Below are positions 59,507 to 64,000 of a stretch of 64,000 nucleotides of DNA, piece after piece. A program made the translations under genes and the position numbers. The DNA is from DATBGO01 sp963840095 (GTDB lineage Bacteria; Actinomycetota; Actinomycetes; Streptosporangiales; Streptosporangiaceae), in the NCBI GenBank assembly GCA_963840095.1, contig CAWIXN010000004.1, positions 434,001 through 498,000 on the forward strand. The letters are read 5' to 3'. The notes under the pieces were generated by a model. The model had not been told where the DNA came from. It saw nothing but the letters and a program-made list of their open reading frames with translations, and did not search any database. The first letter of the stretch is position 1; the number at the start of each line of letters is the position of its first letter.

Positions 59507-60487
59507 TCAGGCCTCCTGCCGGGTACGCGGATCGAGGAAGACGTAGACGAAGTCCGCGGCCAGGTTGGCCACGAGCACGGCCATGGTGATCACCAGGAAG
59601 ACACCCTGGAGCAGCGCGTAGTCAGACTCCTGGACGGCGCTGAGCAGGATGAAGCCGAGTCCGGGGTAGCTGAAGACGATCTCGGTCAGCAGCGCGCCGG
59701 ACACCACGAAGCCGACCGCCAGGGAGAAACCGGAGACGCTGGGCAGGATCGCGTTGCGCGCCGCGTACCAGATGACCCGCCGCTTCGGCAGCCCCTTGGC
59801 CTGCGCGATGAGGACATAATCCTCGTCCATCGTGGTGACCATCACGTTGCGCATGCCGACGATCCATCCGGCGGCGGAGGCGATCACGATCGTCAGGGCG
59901 GGCAGCGCGGCGTGGTCGAGAACGTCGCCGAAGTAGGTCCAGCTGACCGCCGGGAAGTCGAGATTGTTCCTGGCGCCCTCGGACGGAAACCAGCCCAGCT
60001 TGATGGCGAAGAGGTCGATCGCGAGGAAGGCAAGGAAAAAGTACGGCGCCGCCTGGAAGAAGGTCGTGGCCGGGAGCAGGTTGTCCAGCCAGGTCCCGCG
60101 CCGCCAGGCCACCAGGACGCCGATCAGGGTGCCGAGCACGAAGCTGATCACGGTCGCGGTGCCCACCAGGCCGAGCGTCCACGGCAGCGCCCCGCGGATC
60201 ACGGTGGTCACGGGGACCATGCCGTCGCTGGTCGAGATCCCCAGGTTGCCGTGGGCCAGGTTGCTCCAGTAGTGGAGATACTGCCCCACCAGGCCTTCCT
60301 TGGTGTTGGAGCCGAACTGAAGCTCCAGCGCCTGGATCGTGCCCTTCGTGACCACCTGGCCCTGCATTTTGGCCAGGACCGCCTCGACCGGGTTGCCTGG
60401 CATCACCCGCGGAATGAAGAAGTCGACGGTGATCGCCGCGATCGCTGTGATGATGTAGAAGCCGATCCTGCGGCTGATGACGCGCAC
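59507..60487 (-). CDS. ABC importer permease, DppB type
   Basis: A 326-residue permease. The N-terminus has a helix (GFYIITAIAAITVDFFIPRV MPGNPVEAVLAKMQGQV), then TVIRGALPWTLGLVGTATVI SFVLGTLIGVLVAWRRGTWL DNLL, the EAA loop RNVMVTTMDEDYVLIAQAKG LPKRRVIWYAARNAILPSVS GF and VSGALLTEIVFSYPGLGFIL LSAVQESDY. Typical of DppB/OppB. Three bases before the dppC start. First transporter gene after the regulator. Confidence 0.92.
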   Translation of the reverse strand: MRVISRRIGFYIITAIAAITVDFFIPRVMPGNPVEAVLAKMQGQVVTKGTIQALELQFGSNTKEGLVGQYLHYWSNLAHGNLGISTSDGMVPVTTVIRGALPWTLGLVGTATVISFVLGTLIGVLVAWRRGTWLDNLLPATTFFQAAPYFFLAFLAIDLFAIKLGWFPSEGARNNLDFPAVSWTYFGDVLDHAALPALTIVIASAAGWIVGMRNVMVTTMDEDYVLIAQAKGLPKRRVIWYAARNAILPSVSGFSLAVGFVVSGALLTEIVFSYPGLGFILLSAVQESDYALLQGVFLVITMAVLVANLAADFVYVFLDPRTRQEA

Positions 60488-60499
60488 CGTCGCCTCCGC

Positions 60500-61603
60500 T
60501 CAGCCAGCTCGCCGCGCGGGCGAGGTCAGTTCCGGTGGACAGCCGCAGCTTTCGCGGATGATCAGCCGGGTGGGCAGCACGACGTCGCGCGTGGCCGGCA
60601 TGCCTTTGCTGATCATTGAGTGCAGCAGCTCGAACGCGGTCGCGCCCATCTCCTGGATCGGCTGGCGCACCGTGGTGAGCTGCGGGCGCAGGTGCCTGGC
60701 CATCGCGATGTCATCGAAGCCGGTCACCGCGACGTCCCCGGGTACCTCGAGGCCGTGCTGGCCGAGCGCATACATGACGCCGAGCGCCGTCTGGTCATTC
60801 GCGCAGATGATCGCCCTCGGCAGTGATGCCCCGCTGGCGATCAGCCGCTCGATCACCCGCGCGCCGCCCGAGGCATAGTAATTGCCCTGCCACTGTGGCC
60901 CGGTCTGGACAGCGGCCCCGGCCGTGGCCGCCTCGGCGGCCACCGCCGTCTGCCTAGCCACGCTGTCGGGGCTGTCGGCGAGCCCGGCCAGGTAGCCGAT
61001 CGTGCGGTAACCGTGGTCGCGGAGCAAGTGCCTGGCCAATTCCCGCATTCCGGTCTCGTTGTCACCGTGCACGTTCACGGTGGTCCGGGTGCTGACGTTG
61101 GCCAGCGTGACGATCGGGATCCGCCTGGACAGCTCTTCCAGCTGGTCAGGCTCGAGCAGCCGGTCGTGCAGGATCAGGCCGTCGCTCTTGCGCGCGAGCG
61201 CGAGCAGCCGCCCGCGCACGTTGTGATCCTCCGCATCGACCGAGCCAAGGAGCATGTTGAAGCCCCTGAGCTGGGCCGCTATCTCGATGCCGCGATTGAT
61301 GACGTCGGGGAACTGCAGGCTCTCGTCCTCCTCGGCGAAGCTGCCTTCGGTGGCCGGTACCCAGCGAACCCGGCGGATGACCACCCCGACGACCTCCTTG
61401 AGCCGCACGCTCAGCGCGCGCGCCGCGCCATCGGGGACGAACCCGAGTTCGGTGACCGCCTGCAGGACCCGTTCCTTGGTCTCCGGACGAGGATTGCGGC
61501 TGCCGTTGAGGACCCTCGACACCGAGGCGATCGAGACGCCCGCCGCGCGGGCCACGTCATAGATCGTCGGCGGCGCCTGCGCCACCTCGCCGCCCTCTGC
61601 CAC
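60500..61603 (-). CDS. LacI-family transcriptional regulator
   Basis: A 367-residue repressor. HTH at 14-37: TIYDVARAAGVSIASVSRVL NGSRNPRPETKERVLQAVTE LGFVPD, with hinge helix GAARALSVR. The effector domain includes VGVVIRRVRWVPATEGSFAE, SDGLILHDRLLEPDQLEELS, HLLRDHGYRTIGYLAG, AIICANDQTALGVMYALGQH and PGDVAVTGFDDIAMARHLRP QLTTVRQPIQEMGATAFELL. It heads the importer-GH3 operon and probably represses it until an oligosaccharide is present. CGGTAAGCGCTTACCG and a second site 67 bp further upstream are its likely targets. Confidence 0.93.
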   Translation of the reverse strand: MAEGGEVAQAPPTIYDVARAAGVSIASVSRVLNGSRNPRPETKERVLQAVTELGFVPDGAARALSVRLKEVVGVVIRRVRWVPATEGSFAEEDESLQFPDVINRGIEIAAQLRGFNMLLGSVDAEDHNVRGRLLALARKSDGLILHDRLLEPDQLEELSRRIPIVTLANVSTRTTVNVHGDNETGMRELARHLLRDHGYRTIGYLAGLADSPDSVARQTAVAAEAATAGAAVQTGPQWQGNYYASGGARVIERLIASGASLPRAIICANDQTALGVMYALGQHGLEVPGDVAVTGFDDIAMARHLRPQLTTVRQPIQEMGATAFELLHSMISKGMPATRDVVLPTRLIIRESCGCPPELTSPARRAG

Positions 61604-61667
61604 CTGCTGCTCCGATCACCGATTCCGGCGGCCCCGCTGGTCAGGGCCGGGCCGGTCAGGGTCGGCC

Positions 61668-61683
61668 CGGTAAGCGCTTACCG
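61668..61683. promoter_or_regulatory. LacI-type operator, site 1
   Basis: CGGTAAGCGCTTACCG, a perfect 16-base palindrome with the central CG characteristic of LacI-family operators, 65 bases upstream of the LacI gene start. Probable autoregulatory site for the whole operon. Confidence 0.8.
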
Positions 61684-61735
61684 CCAACGGTGAACCGGGG
61701 GCCACGTCGTTTCCGAGTGGCTGGCCCGGCCGAGC

Positions 61736-61749
61736 GGAAAGCGCTTACC
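61736..61749. promoter_or_regulatory. LacI-type operator, site 2
   Basis: GGAAAGCGCTTACC, identical to the core of site 1 except for one base, centred 67 bp away. Two sites at roughly helical spacing allow cooperative binding or DNA looping. Confidence 0.7.
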
Positions 61750-62242
61750 AACCGAGTTGCCTGGAGCGTAAGGCTTGGCGGCGCCGACCTCAAGGGCTCA
61801 TATCAAGACTGTTACCGGAACGTGACAGATGAGCGCGCTGCCACCTCTTTGGCCAACCATCGCACTGGACGGGCAAGACGAGATGATTTGGTGCATTAGG
61901 GCACCTTGCTGTGGCTGTTCGGGCACTTCAGTGGGGTCCGCGCTTGGGCAGGCGGCATCGGCGTCGCTTGCGGTTAGCTGTCCACGGTGTGCGGCCGCGG
62001 GACGGGGTGACATGCTGCGCGCTGATCATGCGCATCGCTGCCGTGTCTGTGGTGGGCGTGCCGCTTCAGGGCGGGCCGCTTTCATGGCGTCCGAGCGGTG
62101 GCTTTCATGACGTCCGAGCGGCAGCGCGCTGATCATGGGCACCACTCGCGTGTCTGTGGTTGCTTCTGTAACTGACGCCGCAGGAGTTTGCGGCAGAGCC
62201 GGGCGAACCGGCGCGATCCGGCCGCTTAATAGGTGCCTTCCG
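61750..62242. repeat. Intergenic region with short direct repeats
   Basis: About 490 bases without a credible gene. It holds a tandem 23-bp pair (62078-62100 and 62101-62123, GCTTTCATGGCGTCCGAGCG type). This is flanked by a 37-base imperfect direct repeat (62017-62053 and 62124-62160), sharing GCGCGCTGATCATG and CGTGTCTGTGGT. The nested layout suggests a duplication with later divergence. Confidence 0.6.
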
Positions 62243-62293
62243 ATGATCTTGACTACCTTCCAGCGATATCTACTGGGAAGTAGTCAAGATCAT
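62243..62293. repeat. 51-bp imperfect palindrome
   Basis: ATGATCTTGACTACCTTCCA and its near-complement TGGGAAGTAGTCAAGATCAT form 20-21-base arms with two mismatches around a short AT-rich centre (GCGATATCTAC). It is strikingly AT-richer than its surroundings. Could be a strong hairpin terminator without a U-run, a palindromic MITE/REP-like unit or a protein-binding site. Confidence 0.75.
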
Positions 62294-62494
62294 TGGTTAT
62301 CGCTCAGCTGGCGGGGCTGGTGAGACTGCTGTTGCCAGCGTGACCGATCGGGGGTGCTGCGCGCCCGGGCATCGACGAGATCCGGCCGGCCATGCGCCAC
62401 AGCGGGCAGCAACCCAAGCAGCAAGCGCCAGGCATGCCCATTGCGCCCTGACCGCAGCCGGATGCCGCCGGGTGCGCGCGCCTAACCTGGCCCG

Positions 62495-62628
62495 CCAGCC
62501 CAGCCCAGCCCAGCCCAGCCGAGCCCAGCCGAGCCCAGCCAGCCCAGCCAGCCCAGCCGAGCCCAGCCGAGCCCAGCCGAGCCCAGCCAGCCCAGCCGAG
62601 CCCAGCCGAGCCCAGCCCAGCCCAGCCC
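62495..62628. repeat. CCCAGC-rich low-complexity array
   Basis: About 130 bases built from CCCAG, CCGAG and CCAG blocks in irregular 5-, 10- and 14-base periods (CCCAGCCGAGCCCAGCCAGC). It is purine/pyrimidine biased and polymerase-slippage prone. No gene crosses it convincingly; frames through it give Gly/Leu/Ala/Trp repeats that look like chance. Confidence 0.88.
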
Positions 62629-62823
62629 GTCGACTCCGGAGCCGGTTTCGTCTCGGAGATACCTGAAATTCAACAGCGCCGCCATCAGCGTCAGTGTCGA
62701 ACCGGACAGCAGAGAAAGATCGGCTGTGGCGCACAGCCGGCTGTTACCCGTCAGGGGACGGGCCACTCGCGACCGCGCACGCGGATGGCCGCGCGTCACC
62801 GGAAGGCGCGGTACAACTCCTGT

Positions 62824-63402
62824 ATGTCATCCGCTATCTCATTCGCCGCGAAACCGGTACTCAAAGGTGAGCTGGTAACCCTGCGCGAGGTCCGGGTGGA
62901 CGATGCGCCGACCCTGGCCGCGATGGACGAACAGACCCGGCGGCTCACCGGTTCGCACCGGACCTTCAGCCTCGAGCAGCTGGAGCGCTGGTATGCCTCC
63001 GTGACCGGTCGCGCTGACCGGCTTGACCTGGCTATCGTCGAGCGGGCCACCGGCGCGTGGGCGGGGGAGGTGGTGCTCAACGAGCTGGATGCCGACAACC
63101 TCTCCTGCGGGTTCCGGATCCTGCTCATCGGCGCCGGCTATTACGGTCGCGGGCTCGGCACCGAGGCGAGCCGGCTGGTGCTGAGGCACGCCTTCGAGAC
63201 CGTCGGCCTGCACCGAGTCGAGCTGGACGTCTATGCCTTCAACCCGCGAGCCCGCCGCGTCTACGAGAAGGTCGGCTTCGTCCGCGAGGGCACGAAGCGG
63301 CATGCCCTGCGGTGGGAAGGCACCTGGGTCGATGCGGAGCTCATGGCGATCCTCGCGGGAGAGTGGGCGCAGCATCGCGGTCACCCCCGGCCGCCGCGGT
63401 GA
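62824..63402 (+). CDS. GNAT-family N-acetyltransferase, RimJ/RimL-like
   Basis: A 192-residue acetyltransferase from ATG 62824 (MSSAISFAAKPVLKGELVTL); 13 in-frame codons upstream are not used. Acceptor region LREVRVDDAPTLAAMDEQTR, then WAGEVVLNELDADNLSCGFR ILLIGAGYYGRGLGTEASRL VLRHAFETVGLHRVELDVYA FNPRARRVYEKVGFVREGTK R. Motif A (GYYGRGLGTEA) binds acetyl-CoA. The family acetylates ribosomal proteins, antibiotics or other amines; the substrate is not evident. Stands alone before the amt gene. Confidence 0.9.
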   Translation: MSSAISFAAKPVLKGELVTLREVRVDDAPTLAAMDEQTRRLTGSHRTFSLEQLERWYASVTGRADRLDLAIVERATGAWAGEVVLNELDADNLSCGFRILLIGAGYYGRGLGTEASRLVLRHAFETVGLHRVELDVYAFNPRARRVYEKVGFVREGTKRHALRWEGTWVDAELMAILAGEWAQHRGHPRPPR

Positions 63403-63494
63403 GCCAGGTGCCCGGGGCGGGCCGCGATCACCCCGGCCAGATGCCCGCGCAGCGGACCGCCCGGACCGCCCTAATGCCGGTTCCGGCGCGGCAG

Positions 63495-63573
63495 GAAACA
63501 GGAAGTTAACACTCGCCGCCTGGCACGCCGATCTGTTGCCGCCCGCGTAACAGCCGGGAAACATGGCCGAAAC
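63495..63573 (+). promoter_or_regulatory. GlnR-like boxes upstream of the ammonium transporter
   Basis: GTAAC-n6-GAAAC-n6-GAAAC at 63547-63573 fits the actinobacterial GlnR consensus (gTnAC-n6-GaAAC). A second pair GAAAC-n6-TTAAC is at 63495-63510. GlnR activates amt in nitrogen limitation in actinomycetes. The sites lie 65-140 bases before the amt ATG. Confidence 0.65.
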
Positions 63574-63637
63574 CAGCCCGTGGGAGACATAAAGCAGTCT
63601 TGCCCGACACCGACGCGGCATCCCCCCGGGAGGCGGA

Positions 63638-64000
63638 ATGGGTCCCTATTCGAGCTGGCTGAGTTCAGGCGATAACGCCTGGCAGATGACGGCGGCGACG
63701 CTCGTCGGTCTGATGAGCATCCCAGCGCTCGCGGTCCTCTACGGCGGTATCGTCCAGCGCAAGTGGGCGGTGAACACCATGATGATGGTGTTCAGCGCGT
63801 TCGCCCTGACGCTGATCGTGTGGGTCCTATGGGCCTTCAAGATGGGCTTCGGGGACGTGTGGATCCATATTGGTGGCAACGACTTCGTCGGCAAGCCAGG
63901 GACCGTAGTCGGGTCGGGCGGGGAGCAGGCCCAGGCCAACATCCCGCTGCTCAACGGGCTGATGCCCAAATTCAGGTTCCCTCAAGGCTCGCTTGTCTAC
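63638..64000 (+). CDS. amtB: Ammonium transporter, Amt family (3' end outside the window)
   Basis: The first 121 codons of an Amt/MEP/Rh channel. ATG 63638 follows GGGAGGCGG. It reads MGPYSSWLSSGDNAWQMTAA TLVGLMSIPALAVLYGGIVQ RKWAVNTMMMVFSAFALTLI VWVLWAFKMGFGD. The N-terminal D-N/T-AWQ, P-x-L-A-xLYGG and RKxxVNTMMM motifs are those of AmtB transmembrane helices 1 and 2. The extended loop (GGNDFVGKPGTVVGSGGEQA) before the next helix is a mild variation. It continues past the right edge. Probably regulated by GlnR. Confidence 0.93.
   Translation, partial: MGPYSSWLSSGDNAWQMTAATLVGLMSIPALAVLYGGIVQRKWAVNTMMMVFSAFALTLIVWVLWAFKMGFGDVWIHIGGNDFVGKPGTVVGSGGEQAQANIPLLNGLMPKFRFPQGSLVY

Noticed and set aside
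62495..62628. CRISPR or coding repeat in the CCCAGC run
   Set aside because: Periods are irregular and there are no unique spacers; frames through it give low-complexity peptides only.

Overview
The window is high-GC, densely coded DNA from an actinomycete (Actinomycetota). Signs are frequent GTG starts, ATGA/GTGA gene overlaps, a GGG-anticodon tRNA-Pro, DUF6247- and DUF5999-type proteins, a GlnR-like box before an ammonium transporter and a NarL-type histidine kinase. The order cannot be fixed from sequence alone; something near Streptosporangiales would fit but is a guess.

Left part (1-38 kb) is a mosaic, rich in broken genes. It opens with a type II toxin-antitoxin pair cut by the window edge and a topoisomerase IB/EVE-domain pair. 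From 2.85 kb to 37.86 kb there are three partial copies of the 3' end of a tRNA-Pro gene (2854, 4243, 10360) and the intact tRNA at 37785. This is the footprint of repeated integration at one attB site, with no intact integrase left. Inside are a HIT-like protein, a methyltransferase, a two-domain VOC protein, a double-TIR protein, a DUF6247/toxin-like pair and pseudogenes (APH kinase, MarR, cyclodeaminase). An oxidoreductase/MBL/cNMP-binding operon follows. Next comes a signalling-transport block (16.2-27.5 kb): a REC-cyclase fusion, an ABC ATPase, two paralogous FtsX permeases plus a wrecked third, a histidine kinase and two response regulators. From 29 to 34.5 kb lie an IS110 fragment carrying a truncated group II intron, a phage- or ICE-like remnant cluster with a palindromic operator, and a cold-shock gene with a nonsense codon. 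A frameshifted recD2 ends the region.

Right part (38-64 kb) looks like stable core and accessory chromosome. In order: a GT51 glycosyltransferase; a GtrA protein; a DrrA-type ABC exporter with two permeases; a five-gene lipid-oxidation operon (three acyl-CoA dehydrogenases, two SDRs); a GGEEF diguanylate cyclase; and an array of four identical 7-codon ORFs (MRTTHWT), each with its own Shine-Dalgarno. Then come an MFS exporter; an oligosaccharide locus (LacI regulator, DppBCDF-type ABC importer, family-5 binding protein, GH3 glycosidase) with palindromic operators; a repeat-filled intergenic region; a GNAT acetyltransferase; and the start of an ammonium transporter behind GlnR-like boxes.

The most unusual feature is the micro-ORF array at 49.8-50.1 kb. 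The tandem tRNA-Pro attachment-site scars, the double-TIR protein and the REC-cyclase placed near a cNMP-binding protein also deserve attention.
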